From positions 496,460 to 560,459 of the forward strand of contig QDFQ01000002.1 in assembly GCA_003075315.1 (NCBI GenBank): DNA of 64,000 nucleotides, in the 5' to 3' direction. Positions 36,476-46,635 of this stretch are shown piece after piece; within the stretch, counting starts at the first letter, position 1, and every line of letters begins with the position of its first letter. Origin of the DNA: Arthrobacter sp. TPD3018 (GTDB taxonomy: Bacteria > Pseudomonadota > Alphaproteobacteria > Sphingomonadales > Sphingomonadaceae). The notes beneath the pieces are model-generated. The model was given only the letters and a program-made list of their open reading frames with translations. It made no database searches and was not told where the DNA came from. The position numbers were made by a program, and so were the translations under genes.

Positions 36476-37702
36476 TCACCCTTTGACGCACACCACCTGT
36501 TTCAACGTGTGGACGATCTCAACCAGATCGGCCTGGGCGGCCATTACAGCTTCGATCGGCTTATAGGCCTTGGGCGTCTCGTCGATCACGCCCTCGTCCT
36601 TGCGGCATTCGACGCCGGCGGTGTCGGCGATATGTTCGTCGAGCGTCACCAGCTTCTTGGCCGCCGTCCGGCTCATCACCCGACCCGCGCCGTGGCTGCA
36701 GCTATCGAACGAGTCCGGGTTGCCGAGCCCACGGACGATGAACGACTTGGCGCCCATCGATCCGGGGATGATCCCCATCACGCCCTTCGCCGCCCGCACC
36801 GCGCCTTTGCGGGTCACCAGCACGTTCTCGCCGAAGTGGTTTTCGCGCGTGACGTAATTGTGGTGGCAATTGACCGCCTCCAACTCCGCCTCGAACGGCT
36901 TGGCGATGACCTTGCGCATCGCGGCGATAACGTTGGTCATCATCATCCGCCGGTTGAGCGCCGCATAATCCTGCGCCCAGCCGACCGCCTCGACATAATC
37001 GTCGAAATGGTCGGTCCCTTCCGGGAAGTACGCCAGATCCTCATCGGGCAGGTTCAGATGCCATTTGCGCATGTCCTGCTTGGCCAGCTCGATGAAGAAG
37101 GTGCCGATCGCGTTGCCGACGCCGCGCGAGCCGGAGTGCAGCATCACCCACACCCGCGCTTCTTCATCGAGGCACAGCTCGATAAAGTGGTTGCCGGTGC
37201 CCAGCGTCCCCAGATGCACGAGGTTGTTCGTGTTCTTGAGCCGCGGGTGCTTCTCGCAGATCCGGTCGAAGCGCTGGACCAGCGTCGCCCACGCCGAGAC
37301 GATCGCGGGCGGCGGGCTGCCCCAGCTGCCATTGTCGCGCTTGCCACGCCCGACGCTGCGGCCGTGCGGCACCGCCTGCTCGATCGCCGAGCGCACATCC
37401 TCCAGATGGTCGGGCAGATCGCTCGCCATCAGTGAGGTGCGCGCCGCCATCATGCCGCAGCCGATATCGACGCCGACCGCCGCCGGAATGACCGCACCCT
37501 TGGTCGGGATCACCGAACCCACCGTCGCGCCGATACCGATATGAACGTCGGGCATGGCGGCGACATGCTTGAAGATGAACGGCATCTGCGCCGCCCGCGC
37601 CAATTGTGCTCGCGCGCCGTCCTCGACGGGAACGCCCCGCGTCCAGGCCTTGATCGGCACGCCGCCGGGGACGTCGGTGTATTCGTAAGCGGTGGCGGTC
37701 AT
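36476..37702 (-). CDS. rtcB: RNA-splicing ligase RtcB (3'-phosphate/5'-OH RNA ligase)
   Basis: 408 residues, the length of the E. coli-type enzyme. Metal and GMP ligands are in AAVGVDIGCGMMAARTS (Asp79, Cys82), LGTGNHFIEL, VMLHSGSRGVGN and VNCHHNYVTREN; the guanylated His is in CSHGAGRVMSR. RtcB joins 2',3'-cyclic-phosphate or 3'-phosphate ends to 5'-OH ends in tRNA and rRNA repair, using GTP and Mn2+. It is the first gene of rtcBA. Expression is predicted to need sigma-54 and the divergently encoded RtcR: a sigma-54 promoter lies at 37805-37822 and a strong hairpin lies in the leader. Confidence 0.97.
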   Translation of the reverse strand: MTATAYEYTDVPGGVPIKAWTRGVPVEDGARAQLARAAQMPFIFKHVAAMPDVHIGIGATVGSVIPTKGAVIPAAVGVDIGCGMMAARTSLMASDLPDHLEDVRSAIEQAVPHGRSVGRGKRDNGSWGSPPPAIVSAWATLVQRFDRICEKHPRLKNTNNLVHLGTLGTGNHFIELCLDEEARVWVMLHSGSRGVGNAIGTFFIELAKQDMRKWHLNLPDEDLAYFPEGTDHFDDYVEAVGWAQDYAALNRRMMMTNVIAAMRKVIAKPFEAELEAVNCHHNYVTRENHFGENVLVTRKGAVRAAKGVMGIIPGSMGAKSFIVRGLGNPDSFDSCSHGAGRVMSRTAAKKLVTLDEHIADTAGVECRKDEGVIDETPKAYKPIEAVMAAQADLVEIVHTLKQVVCVKG

Positions 37703-37727
37703 TATCTAACTCCTCGGACTTACCTGT

Positions 37728-37755
37728 GAGGCGGCCGGCCTATTCCGGCCGCCTC
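37728..37755 (-). promoter_or_regulatory. Perfect 11-bp hairpin in the rtcB leader
   Basis: GAGGCGGCCGG - CCTATT loop - CCGGCCGCCTC is a perfect stem lying between the predicted transcription start (about 37794) and the rtcB ATG (37702), ending about 25 bp before the start codon. It could stabilise the leader, attenuate transcription, or serve as an RNA element sensed or processed by the repair system. Confidence 0.5.
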
Positions 37756-37804
37756 TGCCGCGTGTCGGACCGTTCGATACCATGCGATCCGACGAACATG
37801 GCTT

Positions 37805-37822
37805 TGCGAGGAGCGTGCCAAA
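37805..37822 (-). promoter_or_regulatory. Sigma-54 promoter of rtcBA
   Basis: On the minus strand the sequence is TTTGGCACGCTCCTCGCA. The -24 GG (37819-37818) and -12 GC (37807-37806) are separated by exactly 10 bases, as sigma-54 requires. The match to TGGCACG-N4-TTGCA differs at one base (TCGC for TTGC). Transcription would start near 37794, giving a leader of about 90 bases for rtcB. Confidence 0.8.
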
Positions 37823-37884
37823 TGCCGCACGATAGTCGAAAATCTTGCCTATCCACTTCGTAATTGGTGATTTTCCTGGCACTT

Positions 37885-37940
37885 CGATCATGAGCGGGTT
37901 GATCGACTCCTCAAGTGGTTACGATCGACATGGATCGTAA
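37885..37940. promoter_or_regulatory. Inverted repeats at enhancer distance: probable RtcR binding sites
   Basis: Two GATC-centred inverted repeats: CGATCA-N9-TGATCG (37885-37905) and a perfect TTACGATC-N6-GATCGTAA (37919-37940). They lie about 65-120 bp upstream of the -24 element of rtcBA, the usual enhancer range for sigma-54 activators. The second repeat also sits 20 bp before the rtcR start, so autoregulation is possible. Confidence 0.6.
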
Positions 37941-37959
37941 TTTATCCTATCGTATCGTC

Positions 37960-39552
<1,593 letters not shown>

Positions 39553-39562
39553 CCCTGTAGGA

Positions 39563-39588
39563 TACGGGGCGGCCGATGCCGCCCCGTA
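39563..39588. terminator. Perfect 11-bp hairpin after rtcR
   Basis: TACGGGGCGGC - CGAT - GCCGCCCCGTA starts 10 bp beyond the rtcR stop and lies just before the convergent integrase stump. It is a very stable stem without T-run, probably a bidirectional terminator. Confidence 0.6.
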
Positions 39589-39592
39589 CCGC

Positions 39593-40075
39593 TCAGGCCG
39601 CCGCCGTGATCCTGCTCCAACCCGTGCGGAAGGCGCTGATCTCGTTTGCCCAGAGTCGATGGGCCGTGTCGACAAGATCGGGATGCTCACCGGCCCATCC
39701 GCTCGGCAGGTGCTGCCGCGCCAATACGCAGAGGTGAACATGCTGCCGAGCAGTGCTGAGTCCATCACCGGGCACTTGCAGCACTGCCATCATCGACAGG
39801 CGACGACCGCCCGCCAGACGCTCCTCGTACACCGCCTTGGCGATCGCCTGGAGCTCCTGCTCGGTGATATCGGTCTTCTGCTTGACCCGCCTGTCGAGCA
39901 TCTCCAGCACCCTCGGCGTCACCGCCGTGAGCGCCGCCCCCATGTTACGCGCGGCCTTCCGGTCGGTGGTCCGCAGCGACAGCCGAACATCTAGGGTGTC
40001 ATTATCCAATAAACGGTGAATTCGGCGCCACCAGAAAACGTGTCCGCGCCGATATACATGTTGAAGACAATCCAA
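39593..40075 (-). pseudogene. Truncated phage-type integrase (DUF6538 N-terminal domain only)
   Basis: 160 residues. The start MDCLQHVYRRGHVFWWRRIH and then TLDVRLSLRTTDRKAARNMG is the DUF6538/SAM-like N-terminal arm found in large alphaproteobacterial tyrosine recombinases. The helical segment ITEQELQAIAKAVYEERLAGG follows. The catalytic domain with R-H-R-Y is missing; the frame turns to non-conserved sequence and stops. It is therefore a stump, not a functional recombinase. A smaller fossil of a related gene is at 15035-15120. It marks the left side of the accessory region that runs to the IS21 element at the right window edge. Confidence 0.65.
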
Positions 40076-40659
40076 AACCGCGGCCTTCCCGGCCAGCGCA
40101 TTGGCACAATCCGATGCACAATTGTGCCGGTGCCAACGGCCGACCCTGATAGTCCGCCAGCGTCTTCAAACACTTAGCAGCCAATTGGCTGGGATTTCAG
40201 GCAGATGGCTGGGGCGGCAGGAGCCTCATCCCAGTTTCTGATCCCCAGCGAAACTGCCGTTTTCACCTTTGCGATTGGTGCCGATCGACGCCGCCTCTGT
40301 AGCAGAAGGCTGTAGGGGCGGGTCAAGGCCGACGGGCGGCGCGTCGCTTGGACGGCTGGATCGACGCAGGAATGGGGGGTCGCTTAACAGAACACCCAGT
40401 TGCGTCCGAGCAGACCCAAAAACGGACGTTCAGCCGCACTGAGACTGAACTCCAAACCGGCCGCTCGTTCATGCGGGCAGGCTGACCCCGCGGCCAGCCT
40501 GAGCAGGCACATGGAACGGGTTGGGGTTGGGACAAACCCGCCATCTGCAGCGGCTTCATGGAACAGCGGGTTTAGCCAAGAGCCGCCATTCGTGGTTCTC
40601 TGGAGCGAGTGGTATCGAGGACGAAGTTGCGCCCCAAAATCCTCATCACATGCAAAAAA
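40076..40659. other. 584-bp gap with a dispersed repeat copy
   Basis: No gene with a plausible ribosome site or recognisable product is present. The stretch 40410-40473 is a degenerate repeat related to 44129-44192. The rest may be debris of the truncated element whose integrase stump adjoins it. Confidence 0.5.
40410..40473. repeat. Dispersed intergenic repeat, copy A1
   Basis: This 64-base stretch begins GCAGACCCAA, contains GGACGTTC and ends CGGCCGCTCGTTCATG. It aligns end to end with 44129-44192, which has the same length, identical ends and a diverged centre. The function is unknown. Confidence 0.55.
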
Positions 40660-41031
40660 TCAGGAACTAAGCCGATCGATCTCTGCCAGCACGTATCGAG
40701 GGTCAAAAGGTTTGGCGACGAAGAAGGAGCGTTCCGGCAGGTCAGCTTGTGAAGGCCGGACGTTACCGGAAACAACCGCGATCAGCACTGGTGGGTACCT
40801 ATCACGAACGTAGCGTGCGAGTCGCAGACCGTCCATCGATCCCTTCATCTGGATGTCTGTCAGGACAATTCCAATCTCGGGATGATCGGCGAGGATCTTG
40901 ATCGCTTCGTCACCGTCCTCAGCTTCAAACGCGATAAAACCACGGTCGCTGAAAAAATCCATCAGATCGTGACGTATAAACACCTCATCTTCAACGATGA
41001 GGATCGCCCGTGGCGGAATTGCCTGACCCAT
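40660..41031 (-). CDS. Single-domain response regulator
   Basis: A 123-residue receiver protein without output domain. Acidic pair Glu14/Asp15 (ILIVEDEVFIR), phosphoacceptor Asp59 (IVLTDIQMKGSMDG), the conserved Ser/Thr position (VVSGN) and Lys (FFVAKPFDPRY) are present. The ATG overlaps the stop of the upstream kinase (TAATG), so the two are translated together and are cognate partners. Receivers of this kind pass phosphate on to other proteins or act as phosphate sinks for HWE kinases. Confidence 0.92.
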   Translation of the reverse strand: MGQAIPPRAILIVEDEVFIRHDLMDFFSDRGFIAFEAEDGDEAIKILADHPEIGIVLTDIQMKGSMDGLRLARYVRDRYPPVLIAVVSGNVRPSQADLPERSFFVAKPFDPRYVLAEIDRLSS

Positions 41032-43790
41032 TACGTGGTTACCAATTCGCCTGCACCGGCTAGCGGCGCTTTGATCCGAAACTCGACACCTTCAGGCGGG
41101 TAGCTCAACACCGTCTCGCCCCTGAAGTACGATCGCAGCGAACGTTCGATTAGCCGTGTTCCAAAGCCCCTGCGTGCGGGGGGCGAAACGATCGGACCGT
41201 CGCGCTCCTGCCACAGCAGGGTGAACTCTGGGTTCGCGTCAGATCCACTCACCTCCCACGTCAACGTCACAGTGCCGGTATGGTTGCTCAGGGCACCGTA
41301 TTTCAGCGCGTTGGTGACCAGCTCGTGGATTGCGAGCGTGAGGGCGAGTGCCGACTGCGGATTGAGATGCACCGCGGGGCCATTGATCGCGATCCGGTCC
41401 CGCTTATCGGCAACGGCCGCCAAGCCGGCTTCCAGGACCGTATCCAGGTCCGACGCTTCCCACGATGTCGCGGTCAGCACATCCGTCGCCCGGCCCAGGG
41501 ATGCCAGACGTGATGAGAAGGCAGCAGAGGCATCCTCCAGTGTCACCGCATCACGCAGCGTCTGGTTGGCGATCGACTGGACAATGGCCAAGACGTTTTT
41601 CAATCGATGGCTCAATTCGCCATTGAGCAGGAGCTGCTGCTCACGCGCCTCCTGCAAAGTCGTGTGGTCACGCGATACGGACAGGATGCGCACCACCTCG
41701 CCGTTCTCGCCGAAGATGGGCGAAACCGACACCGACCAGAATTTCGGGGTACCCAGGAATGTGTCGGCTGCGATCTCGAAATGGGCCGATCGACCGGCTC
41801 TCGCCGCTGCAAGCGCCTCTTTGCCCAGACCAACGCCGTCATTCTTCAGGAAACTCGGCCAGAAGCAGCCTTTGACCGCATTGAAGTCGCTAATCTCCAT
41901 CACCTTCATGCCGCCATCGCTCATGAAGGTGAGATCGCCGTTGAGGTTGAGCACCTTGATACAATCGGTCGAGGCAGCAAGAACGCTGCGCATAAAGCTT
42001 TCGCTCTCGCGCAGGTCCTGTTCTGCGCGGCGACGTTCGATCGCAACCCGGATGCGACTGGCCGCTTCTGCGACGAATGCCACCTGCTGCGTCGTCCATT
42101 GGCGCGGAACGTTATCGTTTACGAAGAAAATCGCGACCGTTCGACCATTCTCCACCACCGGAAGATTGATCATCGTTCGAACGGCGAGGCTTTCGAAAAT
42201 GTCCGCTCGAGGCGATGTTCGTGGATCATGCCGCACATCGGGAATGACGACGGGGCGACCAGCCCGGAGGTCGATAGCGTAGTCGCCATAATCGTCGACG
42301 CGGTACTGCCCAACTAGCCGGGGACAGCCATCCGCTGTCCAGTGCTCCGGCACGGTAATCATTTCCCCGTCAGCATCGAGCGTACCGTACCCAGCCCGAA
42401 CCACGCCGAGCGTCTTGGCCACAATCTCCGTCGCCTGATCGATCGCATGGTCCATATCGGATGCCTCCGACAGAACGTGCCCAATGTCGGTAAGCGCCTC
42501 ACGCTTTCTTTCGGCGCGGATGCGATCCGTTACTTCAAGGAAAATGACGGTGAACCGATCCTCCCCGACGGGTTGGCAGACCCCGTCATACCAACGATCC
42601 AGCCCTCCGACCTGACGGGTAAAGCGCTTGGCCTCGCCGGTACCGACAACTTCGGCGAACTCGTTGACCCATACGTCCTCAATTCCCGGGAAGAGGTCGC
42701 GTATCGTCTTTCCGATCGCCGTGCCCCGCTCGATACCGACCAGGTCATACCAGGCGTCGTTTACTTCCTCGTACCGCCAGTCGAAGATCCTGCCGTCTGC
42801 ATCGCGCACGACTTTGGCGAGGATGAAACCCTCTTCGAGCGTCTTGAACAGAGTGCGCCATTTCTCCTCATTGGCCTGCAACCTGTCGGTGGCGCAGGCT
42901 TCCACCTCCCGCAGCGCTTCATCCGCGGCATGTGCTTCAGTGCGATCACGCAGCACCTTCACATAGCCGACATGTTGGCCGTGCTGATCCATCAATGGGG
43001 ACGTCACATCGACGGCCAATATGGGTCGCCCGTCTTTGCGAACCATCCAATGCTCAACAGACGCTCGGCCTTCTTCGTGAGCTTGAGCCAGATCCAATGC
43101 GAGCCTGCCGGCGTTGATATCTACGTCGGTGAACAGGATCGAAGCGCTCTTTCCAATCACTTCGTCCCTTGACCAGCCAAGCACGTTCATCGCGCCGGAA
43201 GTCCATTCAACGATATGGCCATCGAGATCGGTCGTGACGATCGCGAAATCCTGAGCGCTGTCCATGATGGCGCGCTGCCGCGCCTCGGATGCGGCTACCT
43301 GCCGTGCCGCAAGACGTTGTTCGAGTTGCGCCATAACCTGTCGAGCCAGGACGCGGATCGAGCGTATCTGTACGTCCGACAATTGCCTCGGCTGATAGTC
43401 GAGCACGCACAGCGTCCCGATTGGAAGTCCGTCGTCCGCCTTTAGCAGTGCACCGGCATAGAAGCGGATATGAGGCTCACCGGTGACCAGGGGGTTGCAC
43501 GCAAACCGCGGATCGGCCGTCGCGTCGGGGACAAGGAGGAAATCCTGTTCCAGAAGCGCGTGCGCGCAGAACGACGTATCTAGCGGCGTTTCGCGAACAC
43601 CCAGACCTACCTCTGCCTTAAAGAACTGGCGGCACTCCCCGATCAGATTCACGACCCCGATCGGCGCCTCGCAAATCGCAGCGACCAGCTCGGCCAGCTC
43701 GTCGAAAGCCGACTCTCGCGGGGTGTCCATTACCTCGAATTTTGCGAGCGCTGCCAAACGCCGCTGCTCACGCGCTGCAAGATCAGTCAT
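41031..43790 (-). CDS. Multi-sensor HWE histidine kinase (GAF-PAS-PAS-GAF-PAS-HWE)
   Basis: 919 residues, soluble. Domains in order by eye: GAF (about 1-155; FDELAELVAAICEAPIGVVN, DTSFCAHALL); PAS (about 165-290; ILFTDVDINAGRLALDLAQA and the PAC piece VGYVKVLRDRTEAHAA); PAS (about 310-430; FDWRYEEVNDAWYDLVGIER); GAF (about 440-600; VVRAGYGTLDADGEMITVPE); PAS (about 605-725; AASTDCIKVLNLNGDLTFMS). The HWE kinase core follows: H-box LNGELSHRLKNVLAIVQSIA, N-box LAIHELVTNALKYGALSNHTG, W-x-E in LLWQERDGPIV and RRGFGTRLIERSLRSYFRGE. Related sensors respond to light or redox, but no cofactor-binding Cys or His is evident. It is coupled to the downstream receiver protein. Confidence 0.92.
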   Translation of the reverse strand: MTDLAAREQRRLAALAKFEVMDTPRESAFDELAELVAAICEAPIGVVNLIGECRQFFKAEVGLGVRETPLDTSFCAHALLEQDFLLVPDATADPRFACNPLVTGEPHIRFYAGALLKADDGLPIGTLCVLDYQPRQLSDVQIRSIRVLARQVMAQLEQRLAARQVAASEARQRAIMDSAQDFAIVTTDLDGHIVEWTSGAMNVLGWSRDEVIGKSASILFTDVDINAGRLALDLAQAHEEGRASVEHWMVRKDGRPILAVDVTSPLMDQHGQHVGYVKVLRDRTEAHAADEALREVEACATDRLQANEEKWRTLFKTLEEGFILAKVVRDADGRIFDWRYEEVNDAWYDLVGIERGTAIGKTIRDLFPGIEDVWVNEFAEVVGTGEAKRFTRQVGGLDRWYDGVCQPVGEDRFTVIFLEVTDRIRAERKREALTDIGHVLSEASDMDHAIDQATEIVAKTLGVVRAGYGTLDADGEMITVPEHWTADGCPRLVGQYRVDDYGDYAIDLRAGRPVVIPDVRHDPRTSPRADIFESLAVRTMINLPVVENGRTVAIFFVNDNVPRQWTTQQVAFVAEAASRIRVAIERRRAEQDLRESESFMRSVLAASTDCIKVLNLNGDLTFMSDGGMKVMEISDFNAVKGCFWPSFLKNDGVGLGKEALAAARAGRSAHFEIAADTFLGTPKFWSVSVSPIFGENGEVVRILSVSRDHTTLQEAREQQLLLNGELSHRLKNVLAIVQSIANQTLRDAVTLEDASAAFSSRLASLGRATDVLTATSWEASDLDTVLEAGLAAVADKRDRIAINGPAVHLNPQSALALTLAIHELVTNALKYGALSNHTGTVTLTWEVSGSDANPEFTLLWQERDGPIVSPPARRGFGTRLIERSLRSYFRGETVLSYPPEGVEFRIKAPLAGAGELVTT

Positions 43791-44435
43791 TGTTTACCAC
43801 GATTTGCCCTTCAGCGGCACGCTAGCATCCAGATCGCCGCCTCGCCACTATCGAGAACATCATAGAAACATCCTCCAGTTCTGCAGATTGAAATGCTGGC
43901 GCGAGGAGCCAGCGGCAGAAACGGCACCGTCTCGTTTGGGAACCATAGCGGGAAAGTGGCCCTGCTAATCGCGCTGAGAGGCGACCGAAGCATTGGCTTT
44001 CCCAAAATCGGCCTTCGAGGATGGGGAAAAAGGGAATGGTCGGGCTAAACGAATGGCCGCGTTCGGGAAGAGCGATGACTCGCCTCAGCGTCCGAGTCTG
44101 GGCGGAAGCAGTCGCCCCCTGTCGCCACGCAGACCCAATAATCGACACTCACAGGCCCATTCCGCCTTCCCAACTTCGGCCGCTCGTTCATGTCGACAAA
44201 CGCGGATCGGACTAGCTTGGTTTGGGACAATCCTGCCGTTCACCGGCGACGCGGCGAACGGCGGGTCTTATCAAATGCCGACGTTGAGCGATCGCACCCC
44301 TGATCGCATGTGCCGACTGAGATTGGACCGCAAGCCAACTGACGGCTTCTGATCGACAAAGTAAAGAATAAAGACTTCAGCGCGACGGCAACGCGAGGCA
44401 CGGCGATGTCATTTCCCGGCAATCTCAAATGAAGT
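43791..44435. other. Gap with promoter of the sensor kinase and a dispersed repeat copy
   Basis: The left part should hold the kinase promoter. The stretch 44129-44192 is repeat copy A2. Short open frames here lack support. Confidence 0.45.
44129..44192. repeat. Dispersed intergenic repeat, copy A2
   Basis: Same length and orientation as copy A1 (40410-40473). Both start GCAGACCCAA and end CGGCCGCTCGTTCATG, with a diverged centre. The copies flank the two-component pair at 40660-43790. Confidence 0.55.
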
Positions 44436-44840
44436 CTACTCAAATTTTTTCTGACCGTTACCGCCGATGCCGAGCTTTTTATCAGTGCCTGTCGTTTTGA
44501 AGACTTCCCAGTCGCGCTCGTCTAGCCGCAGCCGATAATCCGCGGCGCCCAATCTTCGGACTCTGGCATGTCTGCCTCCGCGACATCTTTCTCGACGGCA
44601 TGGCTTAAGGCCCAGCCGCGATCGAGCCAAACCAAGGCAACCTGCGCGCGCAGCAGTACAATGTAGTGCGGCGGATCGGCCGCCAGCCACGCCTTATAGT
44701 CGGCCTGAAATGAGGTCACCGGTATCGAGCCGGATCGCCCAGTGTGCCGCGCCGTTGAAGATGCGCACGCCGCCTTTTTCGCAGCGCCTAAGCCGTTCAA
44801 TTTGATCCCAAATGATCGACGCGGCCAGAATCAGCCTCGC
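44436..44840 (-). pseudogene. Decayed gene with two apparent frameshifts, unknown family
   Basis: On the minus strand, protein-like sequence runs through three frames in order. The first is LILAASIIWDQIERLRRC continuing to GGVRIFNGAAHWAIRLDTGD (stop at 44694). The second is DYKAWLAADPPHYIVLLRAQ continuing to LVWLDRGWALSHAVEKDVAE (stop at 44522). The third is DYRLRLDERDWEVFKTTGTD (stop at 44436). Each piece has ordinary protein composition, and the junctions fall where one frame ends and the next begins. A frameshifted single gene is the simplest explanation. I do not recognise the family. It diverges from the DUF4238 pair. Confidence 0.4.
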
Positions 44841-44872
44841 AGCGCGCCGATGTTTTGGCTATGTTCTTCTCG

Positions 44873-45898
44873 ATGCCGAAACGTCACCATTATGTGCCGG
44901 TCACTTATCTGAAGAATTTTTGCGATGGCTCGGGGCAGCTGCAGGTTTTCCGCAAGGACGATCCTGCCCGGCCCTTCCGGCAGCGCCCGGAGTCGACCGG
45001 GTTCGAGCGCTATTATTATTCGCAGTTCGACGATGAGGGTACGCGCGACGACGATCGGCTCGAGGCGATCTTCAGCGAGATCGAGACGAAGTGGCCGACA
45101 ATCGTCACAGCCCTCGCCAACCGCGAGGCGATGTTTGAAGCCGCGCCGCATATCATCACCTTCCTCGGCCTCATGCGCGTGCGGGTGCCGGCGTTCCGCG
45201 ATCCCGCCGAACTGCACCTCGGCCACTCGGTGCACACACAGGCGCTGCTCATGCATGCCGCCGGGAAGTTGCCGCCGCTCCCCGAGGGCTTCCCGGACCT
45301 GATGGAGAAGATCCAGGTCACCATCGACCCGCAAAAATCGCTCGAGATGATGGCGCACGCGCTCAACGACATGGGCAAGCTGTTCGCCACGCTCAGCTTC
45401 GACGTGCTGCACAACGCGTCCGATCACGCGTTCCTCACCAGCGACAATCCGGTGATCTATTATGACCCGCGCGTCCCGACGCCGGCGATGCGACCCTATA
45501 ATATTGCGCCGGACGCCGGCCGGATCGAGCTGCTGTTTCCAGTGACGACCCGGATGGTCCTGCGCGGTCGCAGCCGTCCGCGCCGGCCCGACATCGGCCA
45601 CCGCACGATCACCGACCGCAAGGCGATCGCCAGGATCAATCGGCTGATCTGCCGCTTTGGATACCACACGATCTTCGCGTCCGATACGCGCGAAGCGTCG
45701 CTGATCGCGGGCACCGCTGCGCTGTCGCCGGTGGCACAGCTCGACCGCGTGCCGGCGCCCGAAGGCGGCTATTATGCGTTCGGTCAGTTCATTTTCGGGC
45801 CGCGTCCCGACAAGCCGAAGTGGAACGGACCACGTGAGCGCGACCAGAAGTCGGCGTCGCCGGAAGCTCCTGCTGATGAACCGGAGGCGATGCCATGA
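44873..45898 (+). CDS. DUF4238 protein, first of a tandem pair
   Basis: About 341 residues. MPKRHHYVPVTYLKNFCDGSG is the signature start of DUF4238; FERYYYSQFD, HIITFLGLMRVRVPAF, FLTSDNPVIYYDP and IELLFPVTTRMVL are the later conserved segments. In-frame starts upstream (TTG 44855, ATG 44861) are possible, but family members begin near MPKRHHY. The function of DUF4238 is not established; the paired HH and DNP motifs look like a catalytic or metal site (my inference). The C-terminal tail is Pro/Glu/Lys-rich. It is translationally coupled to a second, shorter DUF4238 gene (ATGA overlap). Context is an accessory region with several defence-like genes. Confidence 0.85.
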   Translation: MPKRHHYVPVTYLKNFCDGSGQLQVFRKDDPARPFRQRPESTGFERYYYSQFDDEGTRDDDRLEAIFSEIETKWPTIVTALANREAMFEAAPHIITFLGLMRVRVPAFRDPAELHLGHSVHTQALLMHAAGKLPPLPEGFPDLMEKIQVTIDPQKSLEMMAHALNDMGKLFATLSFDVLHNASDHAFLTSDNPVIYYDPRVPTPAMRPYNIAPDAGRIELLFPVTTRMVLRGRSRPRRPDIGHRTITDRKAIARINRLICRFGYHTIFASDTREASLIAGTAALSPVAQLDRVPAPEGGYYAFGQFIFGPRPDKPKWNGPRERDQKSASPEAPADEPEAMP

Positions 45899-46599
45899 CG
45901 GTCTCGAAGCGGCACCATTATACGCCGCGCTATTATCTCAAGCGGTTCGAGACCGAGGCCGGCGCGCTGTGGCGGCTCGACAGCGAGACGGGGAAGATCA
46001 CCAAGGGCAATAATGAGCGCTTCGGGTTCAAGAAGCGCTGGAATAGCTTGCGCAATTCACCGCCCGGTTATGCGCCGGACTGGGCGGAGAAGCAGATCGC
46101 GGTGATCGATGGTATGGCGTCGAAGGTCATCACGGAGATTCTCGAGGGTCAGTTCCCGGCCGATATCCGCAAGCTCGCCATGGCGATTTCGTTCATGCAC
46201 CATAATCAGCCGCGATTGCGGCGCGAACTGGAGACGGTCCATCCCGACAAGGTCGGCCACTGGAGCGAGGATTATTGGCTTGTGGTCCGGCTGAAGACCG
46301 CACTCGACAATTGGGAGAGCTATGTTCCGCTCTATTATGCGCTCAACGTGATCCCGCCGGGCAGCGACCGACGATTCCTGACCTCCAGCAATCCGTTGAT
46401 CGACTTCGCCAACAAGCCGACGATGCTGCTGCCGCTGTCGAGCCGCCATTGCCTGTTTCTGTCGAACGACCCCGCGCACCGGAATTTCGGACCGGTGACT
46501 CGCACGCCGGACGCGGACGAGATCGCCGGCATCAATCGCATGACGATCAAGAACGCCTGGCAGTATCTCTATTCATCCACTGAAAGCTTCGCCGAATAG
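45895..46599 (+). CDS. DUF4238 protein, second of a tandem pair
   Basis: A 234-residue paralogue of the preceding protein. SKRHHYTPRYYLKRFETEAG aligns with its N-terminus, and FLTSSNPLIDFANKPTMLLP with FLTSDNPVIYYDP, so the HHY and SxNP motifs are kept in both. LAMAISFMHHNQPRLRREL in the middle corresponds to the helical region of the first copy. The start overlaps the upstream stop by 4 bp, implying equimolar production and perhaps a heterodimer. It is convergent with the nuclease-STAND gene, 36 bp between the stops. Confidence 0.85.
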   Translation: MTVSKRHHYTPRYYLKRFETEAGALWRLDSETGKITKGNNERFGFKKRWNSLRNSPPGYAPDWAEKQIAVIDGMASKVITEILEGQFPADIRKLAMAISFMHHNQPRLRRELETVHPDKVGHWSEDYWLVVRLKTALDNWESYVPLYYALNVIPPGSDRRFLTSSNPLIDFANKPTMLLPLSSRHCLFLSNDPAHRNFGPVTRTPDADEIAGINRMTIKNAWQYLYSSTESFAE

Positions 46600-46635
46600 C
46601 GACGCCCAGCTCCGACCATTTCGCAGCACCGCACA

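Noticed and set aside
36083-37435. 450-codon plus-strand frame opposite rtcA and rtcB
   Set aside because: Both rtc genes are unmistakable on the other strand; this frame has shadow composition.
39553-40700. tRNA gene as integration site next to the integrase stump
   Set aside because: I found no cloverleaf-like sequence with a T-loop and CCA end in this stretch.
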